A DNA stretch of 36,781 nt, taken from positions 1 to 36,781 of the forward strand of contig JAOZGV010000127.1 of NCBI GenBank assembly GCA_026015225.1, in the 5' to 3' direction. The number at the start of each line of letters is the position of its first letter. Within the stretch, counting starts at the first letter, position 1. Positions 1 to 9,114 of the stretch are shown piece after piece. Both the position numbers and the translations under genes were made by a program. The notes beneath the pieces are model-generated. The model was not told the origin of the DNA and searched no databases. It was given only the letters and a program-made list of their open reading frames with translations. Source of the stretch: Candidatus Bathyarchaeota archaeon. Lineage in GTDB: Archaea; Thermoproteota; Bathyarchaeia; 40CM-2-53-6; RBG-13-38-9.

Positions 1-1337
1 GCAATGACTAGTTCCATAGCAATCCTATCTCCCATACTAACAGCTCTGTTATATTTTGCATTAGCATACTGTGAACCTAGTGCCATGTGTACATTAGTAC
101 CCCCACCATGTCTAACTGCTAAATCCTGAGTTTTGAATACAAAATCATAAAAGCTCTCACCTGGAGTGTCATAAACTCCTTGTTTTATTGCTTCAACGTA
201 AGGTTGCTCTTGGAAGGTTATCAGGGTTTGTACACAATACGGTCCTATTAGACCAGGCGGGTCTTCCACTCGCATTAATTCCAATAAAGCATCGGCAATT
301 GGGTAAATTTTTCTAAGCAATGATTCCCTTAAGCTGATCATTGAATGTGCAGTTACTTCAAAACTAATAGGATAATTTGTCTTTAACCAATCAACCTTTA
401 TTTGTTCCTTAGCTAGCATTCTTAGAACGCCATCTAATGTAGTTTCTCTTCTTTCATCTATTGAAAGAAACTCATTAGCGAGTTTCCATTTCTTGATATG
501 CTTTTCTAAATCACCCCAATTTTCACTTGCATAAATTGGCGAGTAAAAAAAGTTAAAGTTAGCAGTTACACCAGGGACATATTCTTCCACTCTTCCATCT
601 TTCAAATCTTCATGTAGAATCTGTCCAGCAGCGACCTCTTTTTTTATTTCTTCTATCAAACTATTACCATCAGAGGCAAAAATGAATCCTCTTTCAAATC
701 TTCTTGCTGCATGGGGGATCTTCATAACAACTGGTTTGTCAATATTATTTTTAAAAGATATTCCTTCATCAGTCACTTCGTAATTAAACTCCATTGGATG
801 AGGGACTTCTGCTTTCTCCAAATACCAATAGTAATTTTTTTTAACTTCCTCTCTATTTTCTATCTTGAGTAGATTTCTTGATCCGAATATCGGTACATGA
901 AAATCATTCTCGATTCTAGAACAAGCTTCTCCTCCGACATAAACAGAGAAAGCCCTATTTGGAATGTGTATCCCTTCTAATTCTAACAAAGCATCCTGTA
1001 TTTCGGGCTTCAATACATCATCATAATTCTCAACTAATAGTATTGCTTCTTTCCAATTTCTTTCTCTCTTATTAACTACTTCTTGGATATCTTCGGTAAC
1101 AAGAATGTCTTTACTTGTTTGAGTTGGTAAATCATCTATGATTTTATCTAACTCACCTACTCTCGGCTCTCTGAAGTAAATTTCAGATCTCTCTTTTGTA
1201 ACATAGACTAAACTCTTCAAACCATAGCTTCTTAAACCGGCTAAAGCATCTAAGGCTGAATGGGAGCCTAGAACAACTCCAATTGGATTGCGATATTTTC
1301 CCGCGATCTCTTGCATTTCTTCTCTATTAATCATCAT
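1..1337 (-). CDS. purP: PurP, FAICAR synthetase (formate-dependent), 3' end outside window
   Basis: ATP-grasp ligase that formylates AICAR with formate and ATP to give FAICAR, the penultimate step of archaeal IMP synthesis. I translated the minus strand from an ATG-ATG pair at 1337; AGGAG lies 5 bases upstream. The frame is open to the window edge (about 445 residues) and no stop is seen. Family signatures are visible: VFGS-like substrate loop (PIFGSRNLLKIENR), MKIPHAARRFERGFIFA, LRESLLRKIYPIADALLEL, PPGLIGPYCVQT, and near the end HGGGTNVHMALGSQYANA followed by SMGDRIAMEL, which is normally close to the PurP C-terminus. It is therefore longer than the roughly 340-360 residues I recall for methanogen PurP. 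It is the last visible gene of the pur operon, 74 bases after purM. The family call is firm; that it is the main PurP rather than a paralogue is inferred from the operon. Confidence 0.9.
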   Translation of the reverse strand, partial: MMINREEMQEIAGKYRNPIGVVLGSHSALDALAGLRSYGLKSLVYVTKERSEIYFREPRVGELDKIIDDLPTQTSKDILVTEDIQEVVNKRERNWKEAILLVENYDDVLKPEIQDALLELEGIHIPNRAFSVYVGGEACSRIENDFHVPIFGSRNLLKIENREEVKKNYYWYLEKAEVPHPMEFNYEVTDEGISFKNNIDKPVVMKIPHAARRFERGFIFASDGNSLIEEIKKEVAAGQILHEDLKDGRVEEYVPGVTANFNFFYSPIYASENWGDLEKHIKKWKLANEFLSIDERRETTLDGVLRMLAKEQIKVDWLKTNYPISFEVTAHSMISLRESLLRKIYPIADALLELMRVEDPPGLIGPYCVQTLITFQEQPYVEAIKQGVYDTPGESFYDFVFKTQDLAVRHGGGTNVHMALGSQYANAKYNRAVSMGDRIAMELVI

Positions 1338-1411
1338 TTATACTCCTGGCTTGTTGTCCCACAATTAGATATATTTGTATATTTATCCTTTTTGCATACT
1401 ACATCCATTAA

Positions 1412-2476
1412 TTATATTTTCAGAGTTCTATTTTCAATCTCAATTCTTACACCTGATTCCTGAGTAATTTCGCCTATCAGAAAAGATCTAGTTCCAATTT
1501 TTTCACAATGAGATATAATATCTTCATAACAGTCTTTTGGGGCAATAATACAAATTCCAACGCCCATATTGAAAGTTTTAAACATTTCTTCATCACTAAT
1601 TTTACCCTTCTCTTGGATCAATCTAAATATTGGCTTTGGTGGAGGCAATTCTTCTAATAGGAATCCTACCTCTGAATAGTCTTTAAAACGCTTTAACTTA
1701 CTGAATGCACCGCCTGTAATATGAGCAATTCCATGTACTTCATAATTAGATACAACTGAAAGAATTTCTTGAACATAAATCTTAGTGGGAGTCAGGAGTT
1801 CCTCGCCTAAGGTTTTATCTAATTCGTCAATGAATTTATATATTTTCAGACCGGCTGCTTCCAACAATACTTTTCTTGCCAAAGTAAAACCGTTACTATG
1901 AATGCCACTACTCTCAAGTCCAATGATTGCATCACCGACACTTATTTTGCTTCCATCAATTATTTTATCAATATTTACCATCCCAGCACCTAACGCTGCA
2001 AGGTCGAATCCCAGACCAGGTACCGCTCCTTTTATGACATCGGGCATAACTGCGGTCTCACCACCCAATATGGCTACGCGAGCTTCTTCAGCTCCTTTTG
2101 CTAGACCTTTCATAATTTCAGTTATTATTTTTTCATCTGATCTTTCAATCGCAAGATAATCAAGTAAAACCATAGGCTCAACGCCCATACATAAAAGGTC
2201 ATTGACACACATAGCAACGCAGTCTATTCCAATAGTGTCGAATTTTCTCATCAGTTGTGATATTAAGACTTTCGTTCCACAGCCATCACTGTGAAAAGCT
2301 AAAGCTTTTCCATTTCCAATATCAATTAGTGAGGCATAATGCCCAAATTTTCCGAAGACCCTGCCAAGTTTATTATTTCCATAATTTCTCGTCTTTTCAA
2401 TTATAGCACCTATCTTATTCTGAGCTCTTTTGATCTTTTTTATATCTACCCCTGTTCTTGCATATGTCCAACTCAA
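1412..2476 (-). CDS. purM: PurM, phosphoribosylformylglycinamidine cyclo-ligase (AIR synthetase)
   Basis: Cyclises FGAM to AIR with ATP, fifth step of purine synthesis. The 354-residue length is normal. Family motifs are clear: FHSDGCGTKVLIS, DCVAMCVNDLLCMGVEPMVLLDYLA, AILGGETAVMPDVI, GLESSGIHSNGFTLARKVL, and the C-terminal HITGGAF and FNMGVGICII. Translation begins at a TTG; no ATG lies near the conserved N-terminus and an AAGGA sits about 10 bases upstream. It lies 48 bases after purF and 74 bases before purP, so it is probably co-transcribed with both. Cytosolic enzyme. Confidence 0.96.
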   Translation of the reverse strand: MSWTYARTGVDIKKIKRAQNKIGAIIEKTRNYGNNKLGRVFGKFGHYASLIDIGNGKALAFHSDGCGTKVLISQLMRKFDTIGIDCVAMCVNDLLCMGVEPMVLLDYLAIERSDEKIITEIMKGLAKGAEEARVAILGGETAVMPDVIKGAVPGLGFDLAALGAGMVNIDKIIDGSKISVGDAIIGLESSGIHSNGFTLARKVLLEAAGLKIYKFIDELDKTLGEELLTPTKIYVQEILSVVSNYEVHGIAHITGGAFSKLKRFKDYSEVGFLLEELPPPKPIFRLIQEKGKISDEEMFKTFNMGVGICIIAPKDCYEDIISHCEKIGTRSFLIGEITQESGVRIEIENRTLKI

Positions 2477-2524
2477 AGTAATATTTCCTTCTTTTCTGGT
2501 CGCTATAATTCATTTAGTTTTATT

Positions 2525-3940
2525 CTATTCTTCTTCCCAATATCTTGTTTTTTTCCGATTAGTCCTGTACTTTAGTTTATCAGATAGTTCCTGAGCTAGA
2601 GGTGTGGGATATTCCCCAGTTAAACAACCTAAACACAGATCTTCTTTTGGCATACCAATAGCATCCACCAATCCATCAATTTTTTGATAGCCTAATGTAT
2701 CTGCATTAAACGATTTTCTTATCTCTTCTATTTTTTTATCGCAAGCTACTAGTTCATTATGAATTGCAATATCTATTCCATAAAAGCATGGGGAAATTAT
2801 TGGTGGACAGGTTACTCTAACATGCACTTCTTTAGCACCAGATTTTCTGACCATGCTAATAATATTTCTTAAAGTAGTACCACGAACGATGCTATCATCT
2901 ACTAATAGTACCCTCTTATCACTCAACACAGTTTTTAATGGATTTAATTTGATCCTTACTGCACCATCCCTCTCCTTTTGTCTCGGCATTATGAAAGTTC
3001 TTTGAACATATCGATTTTTAATTAGCCCCTCAGCTACAGGAATTCCACTTTCGTGAGATAGTCCCTCGGCTGCAGTTCTTGAAGTGTCCGGAACCGGTAT
3101 GATAATGTCTGCATCATTTTTGTATGTTTTTGCTAGATTTATACCGAGCTTGTACCTCACGCTGTAAACACTCCTCCCATCCAATATTGAGTCGGGTCTA
3201 CTGAAGTAAACATATTCAAACATGCAATGTGATCTTCTATTATAGGAGGCGTATCGCTTCCTCTGAACCCCATTTTCATCAGCTATCGCCATTTCTCCGG
3301 GTTGGATATCTCTGGATAGATTTATATGATTAATATCCAGAGCTATACTTTCAGATGAAAAAGCAACAATACCTTCAGCCTCTCCTTCACAAAGTGGTCT
3401 AAAACCGTATGGATCTCTTATAGCGATAACTTTTCCATCATTAGTTAACAAAGCTAATGAAAAAGCTCCTTCTAGCTTTTCAACGGAATTCTTAATTGCT
3501 TCGAATATATCCCCTGTCTGTTCTTTTTCCCTCATCAACAAAGATAAAATTATTTCAGAATCATTTCGGGTCCTGAGCTTGATCCCATCTTTTTTTAATT
3601 GATTCCTCAGTATCATATTATTAACTAAATTACCATTATGCGCAATTGATAATGTCTTTTTAGATATTGGCTGCGCATCCACAAGCGTAGATCTACCAGC
3701 CGTTGAGTATCTGACATGCCCAATCCCTATTTTACTGTTAAACTTCTTCATTTTTTCGAGGATTTTTTCATTAACTAACCCATAGGCTTTAATGGTTTTA
3801 ATTTGTGATCTACGACATAATGATATACCTGCTGATTCTTGACCACGATGATGCAAAGCCATTAATCCAAGATATATGTCATAGACGACATTCTTATTGT
3901 TGTAATCATATATTCCGAATACTCCACAACTTTCTCGCAT
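2525..3940 (-). CDS. purF: PurF, amidophosphoribosyltransferase
   Basis: Transfers glutamine amide nitrogen to PRPP to make phosphoribosylamine, the committed purine step. The N-terminal Ntn glutaminase domain starts MRESCGVFGI; Cys5 would become the catalytic N-terminal Cys after a four-residue propeptide is removed. The C-terminal phosphoribosyltransferase domain carries the PRPP loop VLLVDDSIVRGTT. Cys436 and Cys439 (DLCLGCLTGEYPT), with Cys further upstream (CPPIISPCF), resemble the [4Fe-4S] ligands of Bacillus-type PurF, so an oxygen-sensitive cluster is likely. The ATG is preceded by GAGGT with 9-base spacing. It follows purL by 24 bases. Length (471) is usual. Confidence 0.97.
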   Translation of the reverse strand: MRESCGVFGIYDYNNKNVVYDIYLGLMALHHRGQESAGISLCRRSQIKTIKAYGLVNEKILEKMKKFNSKIGIGHVRYSTAGRSTLVDAQPISKKTLSIAHNGNLVNNMILRNQLKKDGIKLRTRNDSEIILSLLMREKEQTGDIFEAIKNSVEKLEGAFSLALLTNDGKVIAIRDPYGFRPLCEGEAEGIVAFSSESIALDINHINLSRDIQPGEMAIADENGVQRKRYASYNRRSHCMFEYVYFSRPDSILDGRSVYSVRYKLGINLAKTYKNDADIIIPVPDTSRTAAEGLSHESGIPVAEGLIKNRYVQRTFIMPRQKERDGAVRIKLNPLKTVLSDKRVLLVDDSIVRGTTLRNIISMVRKSGAKEVHVRVTCPPIISPCFYGIDIAIHNELVACDKKIEEIRKSFNADTLGYQKIDGLVDAIGMPKEDLCLGCLTGEYPTPLAQELSDKLKYRTNRKKTRYWEEE

Positions 3941-3964
3941 TAAATTTTTACCTCAGGCGAAAAT

Positions 3965-6160
3965 CTAATTTATGTACTTTTGAATTCCATTTTTCCAACA
4001 TTTTCTCATCTTTTTTATTTCACAATTTGCTATAGTCTCTTTTCCAATTGAGAATTTTATTGTTCCTTCATCATTAGTTTTCCCAATTAATGATACTGAA
4101 GCGTTATTATCCTTACATATTTTCAAAATCTTACCTACGTCTTCTATTCTTGAGGAAACTATAAACCTGCCATGGGATTCTGAAAATAGTAATTCGTATG
4201 GATTCATGCTCGTCTTAGGAATCTTTTTTATATCTACGATTGCTCCGAATCCACCATTAATTGCCATTTTTGCTAATGCTATTGCCAAACCCCCTTTTGA
4301 ACAGTCATGCGAAGCTGTTATGTAACCTTTTCTAATGGAGGATAAGACAGCATTCATAGAAGCTTTTTCTCTATCGTGTTTAGCGTTGGCTACTTTCCCA
4401 CCTATTCCATTAAAGCGAATACTAAATTGACTGCCTCCAATCTCATTATATGTCTTTCCGATAATAATGATTGCTTGATTACTTTCCTTTAAGCCTAGTG
4501 TCGTTATATGATTTAAATCGTCTATTAAACCGAGTGCGGCTATAACTATAGTTGGCTTAACAGCGGTACTAGTTCTTTCATCTTCATTATAAAAACTTAC
4601 ATTTCCTCCGATGCAGGGAATATCCAACCCATTTAACATATAAGATAGCCCATCTATAGATCTTTTAAATTGCCAGAATACTTCTGGATTCTCAGGGTTC
4701 CCAAAATTGCAACAATCAGCTATTGCAATTGGCTCTGCGCCTGTAACAACGATATTTCTAATTGATTCTGCCACAGCCCCAGCATGACCATAATAAGGAT
4801 CGAGATAAGTATGAAAGCTATTACAATCAGTTTTCATTGCTATTGCTTTATTTTTCCCTAAAATCCTAAGAACCGCGGCATCAGCTTCTCCAGGCCTTAT
4901 AACAGTTCTGATTCCGACTTCATGATCGTACTGCTGGTAGATATATTGTTTGCTTGCTATTGTGGGCATCATCAATAATTCATAAATAGCTTGAGAAAGA
5001 TTCTTTGGTTTTTGTTTTAATTCAAATTTTTTAGGAAATTTTTTCAAATAGTTAGGTTTTCTACTTTTTCTTCTAATTGGAGGCACTTCGGTTAAAATTT
5101 TAGGGGGGAGAGAAGCAATTATTTGCTTATCCTTTTTAACAACAACTTTTTTAGTATTTGTGACCTTACCAATTATTGAGTATTTAATTTCCCATTTATC
5201 GAAAATCTTTAGTATTTTATTTAATCCTTCAGGCTTTATAACAAATAACATTCTTTCTTGAGATTCAGAAATCATTAATTCAAAAGGAGCCATATCAGCT
5301 TCCCTTATATGTATTTTATCAATATTTATTTCTGCACCGACTCCCCCTTTGTCGGACATTTCCGAAAGAGCACATGTCAATCCCCCTCCGCCGAGATCCT
5401 TAAGACCTCTGACATATCTCGTAGAAAGTGCCTCTAGAGTGGCTTCAATGACAATTTTCTTCATAAATGGATCTCCAACTTGTACGGAAGGTCTGTCTTC
5501 TTCTGATCTTTCATCTATGGTTTTTGATGCAAAAGTAACGCCATGTATACCATCTCTACCAGTTGATCCCCCCAATAGAACCAAAATATCTCCGGGATTC
5601 TCCATTTTGCCAAGGACGATATTTTCCTTTTTTCCAATACCAGAGCAAGCTACATTAACAAGACAGTTTCTTTCGAAACTAGGATCGAATTCAATCTCGC
5701 CTGCTACAGTAGGTATACCACAACAATTACCATAATCTGCTATTCCCCTAATTACATTCTGAAATAACCATCTGTTATGACCTTTTTCTAGTTTACCGAA
5801 TCTCAAAGAATCTAAAAGAGCTATGGGTCTGCAATTCGTACACAGGATATCCCTTATAATTCCGCCAATACCTGTTGCGGCTCCATTATATGGATCGATC
5901 GCTGATGGGTGGTTATGACTTTCTATTTTGAAAGCTACAACATCTCCATCCCCGAGATCCACTATTCCCGAATCAAATCCAGGCCCAACAATTACCCTCC
6001 TTCCTTTAGTTGGAATTTTCTTTAACTCAAGTTTACTACTTTTATAGGAGCAATGTTCTGACCACATCACATCTATCATTCCAAGTTCAACAATGTTTGG
6101 TTCTCTACCTAGAAGTATTTTCACCTGATTAAGTTCATTGGAGGTGAGATTTATTTTCAA
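3965..6160 (-). CDS. purL: PurL, FGAM synthase large subunit (small-type PurL)
   Basis: Synthetase subunit of phosphoribosylformylglycinamidine synthase, which converts FGAR to FGAM with ammonia delivered by PurQ through a PurS-bridged complex. At 731 residues it is the short PurL that needs separate PurQ and PurS, both encoded just upstream. Motifs: ELGMIDVMWSEHCSYKSSK, AFKIESHNHPSAIDPYNGAATGIGG, LLGGSTGRDGIHG, GGGGLTCALSEM, and the second repeat with FGNPENPEVFWQF and HDCSKGGLAIALAKMAINGG. The start is TTG, with no strong ribosome binding site; the conserved N-terminus leaves little room for another start. It begins 29 bases after purQ. Confidence 0.97.
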   Translation of the reverse strand: MKINLTSNELNQVKILLGREPNIVELGMIDVMWSEHCSYKSSKLELKKIPTKGRRVIVGPGFDSGIVDLGDGDVVAFKIESHNHPSAIDPYNGAATGIGGIIRDILCTNCRPIALLDSLRFGKLEKGHNRWLFQNVIRGIADYGNCCGIPTVAGEIEFDPSFERNCLVNVACSGIGKKENIVLGKMENPGDILVLLGGSTGRDGIHGVTFASKTIDERSEEDRPSVQVGDPFMKKIVIEATLEALSTRYVRGLKDLGGGGLTCALSEMSDKGGVGAEINIDKIHIREADMAPFELMISESQERMLFVIKPEGLNKILKIFDKWEIKYSIIGKVTNTKKVVVKKDKQIIASLPPKILTEVPPIRRKSRKPNYLKKFPKKFELKQKPKNLSQAIYELLMMPTIASKQYIYQQYDHEVGIRTVIRPGEADAAVLRILGKNKAIAMKTDCNSFHTYLDPYYGHAGAVAESIRNIVVTGAEPIAIADCCNFGNPENPEVFWQFKRSIDGLSYMLNGLDIPCIGGNVSFYNEDERTSTAVKPTIVIAALGLIDDLNHITTLGLKESNQAIIIIGKTYNEIGGSQFSIRFNGIGGKVANAKHDREKASMNAVLSSIRKGYITASHDCSKGGLAIALAKMAINGGFGAIVDIKKIPKTSMNPYELLFSESHGRFIVSSRIEDVGKILKICKDNNASVSLIGKTNDEGTIKFSIGKETIANCEIKKMRKCWKNGIQKYIN

Positions 6161-6189
6161 TTCGTTTATCGTTGGCAGATTTTTCCCCT

Positions 6190-6882
6190 CTATTTTTTAG
6201 AGTATTCAATCATGGATTCAAAGATCATCAATCCATCATTGCTACACTGGGGGCTAATAGCAGATTCTGAAGCTCTTTCTGGATGCGGCATGAGACCGAC
6301 TACATTTCTTTCAAGATTGCATATTCCAGCGATATTCTCCATTGAACCATTTGGATTGAAATCATCTGTGGAATTGCAAACATACTTGAATATTATCTGT
6401 TCATTTTCATAAAGTTCTTTAATTCCATGTTTTTCGTTTACATATCTTCCTTCTGAATGAGCTACTGGCATCCGTAGAATCTTATCTTTTTGAATTAATG
6501 TAGTGGCAGAAGACTTGTTAGAACTAACTTGGAGTGTAACCCATTTACAAACAAAAGTTAAGCAATCATTCATTAGAAGGGCGCCTGGCAATATTCCAGA
6601 TTCTACTAATATTTGAAAACCATTGCAAATACCTAATACAGCCTTACCCTCATTGACCATTTCCTTTAGTTCTCTCATCGCTGGACTTTGGGCTGCAATC
6701 GCTCCTGCGCGAAGATAATCACCATATGAAAAACCTCCAGGAAGAATGGCAAAATCATAATTGTTATGTCTGAAATATCGATGCCAAACTAAATCGGCTT
6801 TTATTCCGAGTTGTTTATTTAATACATATAGTACATCATAATCGCAGTTAGAACCAGGAAATTGAATGACTGCGGCCCTCAT
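6190..6882 (-). CDS. purQ: PurQ, FGAM synthase glutaminase subunit
   Basis: Class I glutamine amidotransferase domain supplying ammonia to PurL. The nucleophile elbow LGICNGFQIL puts the catalytic Cys at residue 86, and the His/Glu pair lies in GLMPHPERASE near residue 200. The N-terminal VIQFPGSNCDYD and ILPGGFSYGDYLRAG segments are typical of PurQ. Length 230 residues is normal. Its ATG overlaps the purS stop codon in an ATGA arrangement, so translation is probably coupled to purS. Confidence 0.97.
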   Translation of the reverse strand: MRAAVIQFPGSNCDYDVLYVLNKQLGIKADLVWHRYFRHNNYDFAILPGGFSYGDYLRAGAIAAQSPAMRELKEMVNEGKAVLGICNGFQILVESGILPGALLMNDCLTFVCKWVTLQVSSNKSSATTLIQKDKILRMPVAHSEGRYVNEKHGIKELYENEQIIFKYVCNSTDDFNPNGSMENIAGICNLERNVVGLMPHPERASESAISPQCSNDGLMIFESMIEYSKK

Positions 6883-7145
6883 TCTATATTACCTTTAGCC
6901 ACAATTTTGCACGAATGGACTACAGGATTATATATCCTAAGATCATTGCACATTTTATATACAATTTTTTCTGCATCATTTTTAGATTGAGCATTTACAT
7001 TAAGACGCAAATATTTTCCTGATCTAACACTCAGAATCTCATCATATCCGCTTTTGTTAATTAACTCTCTGTAAATTGTCTCACCTTCTGGATCTTTTGC
7101 TAATTTTTTATTTTCAATGATTACCTCGACAAGATAATTCGGCAT
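6879..7145 (-). CDS. purS: PurS, FGAM synthase small subunit
   Basis: Small bridging subunit (88 residues) that holds PurL and PurQ together. The pattern of an N-terminal strand (YLVEVIIENK), DPEGETIYRELINKSGYDEILSVRSGKYLRLNV and a C-terminal helix ending MCNDLRIYNPVVHSC is typical of PurS. It is the first gene of the purine operon on the minus strand; the promoter must lie in the 366-base divergent region at 7146-7511. It overlaps purQ by four bases. Confidence 0.95.
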   Translation of the reverse strand: MPNYLVEVIIENKKLAKDPEGETIYRELINKSGYDEILSVRSGKYLRLNVNAQSKNDAEKIVYKMCNDLRIYNPVVHSCKIVAKGNIE

Positions 7146-7511
7146 CTTTTATCTAAACCGCCCTTACTGGATAGTTAAAACTAGTCATTTTTTATTCTTT
7201 CCTAAGAAAGTAGTATTTTACATAAATTTCCGGTAAAATCGATAATCGCAAAAAAATTTTTAGGGGCAGATTCGGCATTTATCCTCTTCCTTTAAAGAAA
7301 CTGGGTTGTTGTATATTTCTGAATTCGGTTATATTAGAATTTCTTTAAATATTTTTGTTATTCTAATACCCTTTTTTTAACATATTTAGATCGATATCTA
7401 TGTAGCCAATATTGATATGCCCCGGGATGTAATGATCGTCGTGATATGGGGTAAAATACTTAAGATTTAGGTCTTCTAAAGATTATAAAAAAGAGTTAAT
7501 CGGGACGTCAA
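7146..7511. other. Divergent intergenic region between purS and the RACo-type gene
   Basis: No gene is seen in these 366 bases. It must contain the purine-operon promoter on the minus strand and the RACo promoter on the plus strand. Minus-strand candidate: a TATA-like TTTATGTAAAA around 7215-7228, some 70 bases before purS. Next to it is a short inverted repeat, CTTTC at 7197-7201 and GAAAG at 7206-7210, which would fall near the predicted transcription start and could be an operator. Both are weak calls. No cobalamin riboswitch-like conservation was recognised. Confidence 0.4.
7476..7490 (+). promoter_or_regulatory. Probable BRE/TATA promoter of the RACo-type gene
   Basis: An A/T-rich element with TTATAAAA at 7483-7490, preceded by an A-rich BRE-like stretch (CTAAAGA), is centred about 25 bases before the ATG at 7512. 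Archaeal transcription usually starts 22-27 bases after the TATA centre, so the message would start at or next to the start codon. There is no Shine-Dalgarno sequence before this ATG, which supports a leaderless transcript. This is inferred from spacing only. Confidence 0.5.
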
Positions 7512-9110
7512 ATGGCAAATATTATTGTTAGTCCAGATAATAAGATTGCTAAACTCAAAGAAGGCAAGACTCTTCTCTCTTATTTGCAGGAGCTTGAGAC
7601 AAATATACATGCTCGCTGTGGCGGACGGGGCACTTGTAAAGGATGCATTGTAAAAGTTAGTGCTAATAAAAATTTGAGTTCATTAACTGAGATAGAAAAA
7701 AAAGCTATTCAAAGAAAAGGATTTAGACTTGCTTGCCAAGCGAAGATAACTAAGGAAGATGAGGATATATTTATAGAAATTCCATTATATACGAAATTCA
7801 AAATTCTAGAAAGAGGAAAGGTAAAAAGAATACCTCTTAATCCGTTTATTAAAAAAATGCCCACTTCCTTAGGTGAGAGAATCTTCTGGGAGAAAAGAGA
7901 GATTGGGGCTTATGATGGTGAGATTTATGGATTGGCTTTAGATATCGGAACTACGACCCTCTCTATGGTTTGGATAGATTTAGAGAAAGGCAATGAACTT
8001 TTTGTTTCGTCGATGCTTAATCCTCAGTTTAGATATGGCGATAATATCATCGATAGGATAAATTATGCAAAGATCGGTAGACAAAAGCATCTTGAGAGGG
8101 CAATAAGGGAAGGAGTGAATGAAATGATTAAAGAGGTGCCTTTGGATAGCGAAAAAATCTATGAATTGGTTATAGTCGGGAATACAGCAATGAGAGATAT
8201 ATTTGTTGGCAACTCAGTTGAAAAGCTCGGGGAATCGCCTTTTGAACCAATTACTCTAAAACCAGTAAATAAAATTGCTAATGAATTGAATTTAGTACTC
8301 AATCCAAAAGCTAATGTTTATGCATTTCCATTAATTGGTCATTTTGTAGGCGCTGATGCTTTAGGAGCAATCCTAGCAACTGAAATTCATACGAAAACTG
8401 AAATTTCAATGATGATAGACATTGGAACTAATACTGAGATCGCTTTAGGAAATAAAGACGGCATAGTTGTAACTTCTTGTGCTTCTGGACCAGCATTTGA
8501 GGGATCAGGTATAAAGTGTGGAATTGGAGCGGTTGAAGGAGCAATACAAATGATAGATATAACGGAAAATTTAGAGATTAATTATAATACCATCAATAAT
8601 GCTCCACCAATTGGAATATGTGGTTCAGGATTGATAGATATTCTTGCAAATATGCTCGAGAGAAAAATAATAGACTGGACTGGGAAGTTCATAAAAGATA
8701 ATAAAAAATTTGTTATTTCTGAAAAGAATAAAATATTCCTTGATGGTGAAGATATCGACAATTTAAAACTTGCTAAAGCAGCAATATCGGTTGGAGCAAA
8801 GTTTGTATCAAGAGATCTAAATATCGAAATCGATGATATAAAGAAATTATATTTAGCTGGGGCTTTTGGAACATACATAAACCGTGAGAATGCTTTAAAG
8901 ATCGGCTTGTTGCCAAATATTCCACTGGAAAGAATTGAAAAAGTAGGAAATGCTGCTATGGAGGGGGCAAGACAGGCGCTTATATCCAAAGAGAAAAGAA
9001 GAGAAGCTGAAGAGATTCCAAAAAAAATAAGACATATCAGACTAGAGATGGAGAAAGATTTTCATGATAGATTTGTTGAAGAACTGTGCTTTGAAAAATA
9101 CAGACCATAA
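7512..9110 (+). CDS. Reductive activator of corrinoid proteins, RACo/AcsV type ([2Fe-2S] + ASKHA ATPase)
   Basis: Likely uses ATP hydrolysis to drive uphill one-electron reduction of inactive Co(II) corrinoid to Co(I), repairing corrinoid proteins of methyl-transfer systems. Residues 1-80 are a plant-type [2Fe-2S] ferredoxin domain with Cys36, Cys42, Cys45 and Cys75 (ARCGGRGTCKGC, then RLACQ). A linker leads to the ASKHA ATPase domain with two phosphate loops, LALDIGTTT (Asp144) and MMIDIGTNTE (Asp303), plus CASGPAFEGSGI and ICGSGLIDI. An N-terminal [2Fe-2S] domain is the arrangement of acetogen RACo; methanogen RamA instead has a C-terminal [4Fe-4S] domain. It ends 4 bases from the convergent DUF166 gene. 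The partner could be CdhDE, the stand-alone corrinoid protein, or both. Confidence 0.9.
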   Translation: MANIIVSPDNKIAKLKEGKTLLSYLQELETNIHARCGGRGTCKGCIVKVSANKNLSSLTEIEKKAIQRKGFRLACQAKITKEDEDIFIEIPLYTKFKILERGKVKRIPLNPFIKKMPTSLGERIFWEKREIGAYDGEIYGLALDIGTTTLSMVWIDLEKGNELFVSSMLNPQFRYGDNIIDRINYAKIGRQKHLERAIREGVNEMIKEVPLDSEKIYELVIVGNTAMRDIFVGNSVEKLGESPFEPITLKPVNKIANELNLVLNPKANVYAFPLIGHFVGADALGAILATEIHTKTEISMMIDIGTNTEIALGNKDGIVVTSCASGPAFEGSGIKCGIGAVEGAIQMIDITENLEINYNTINNAPPIGICGSGLIDILANMLERKIIDWTGKFIKDNKKFVISEKNKIFLDGEDIDNLKLAKAAISVGAKFVSRDLNIEIDDIKKLYLAGAFGTYINRENALKIGLLPNIPLERIEKVGNAAMEGARQALISKEKRREAEEIPKKIRHIRLEMEKDFHDRFVEELCFEKYRP

Positions 9111-9114
9111 TTTT

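Noticed and set aside
5349..5735. 128-residue plus-strand ORF inside purL
   Set aside because: It lies wholly antisense to strongly conserved PurL motifs, is rich in Ser and Pro and resembles no family; typical antisense shadow.
7380..7480. Cobalamin riboswitch ahead of the RACo-type gene
   Set aside because: No B12-box-like conserved sequence was found, and the promoter spacing predicts a leaderless message starting near the ATG.
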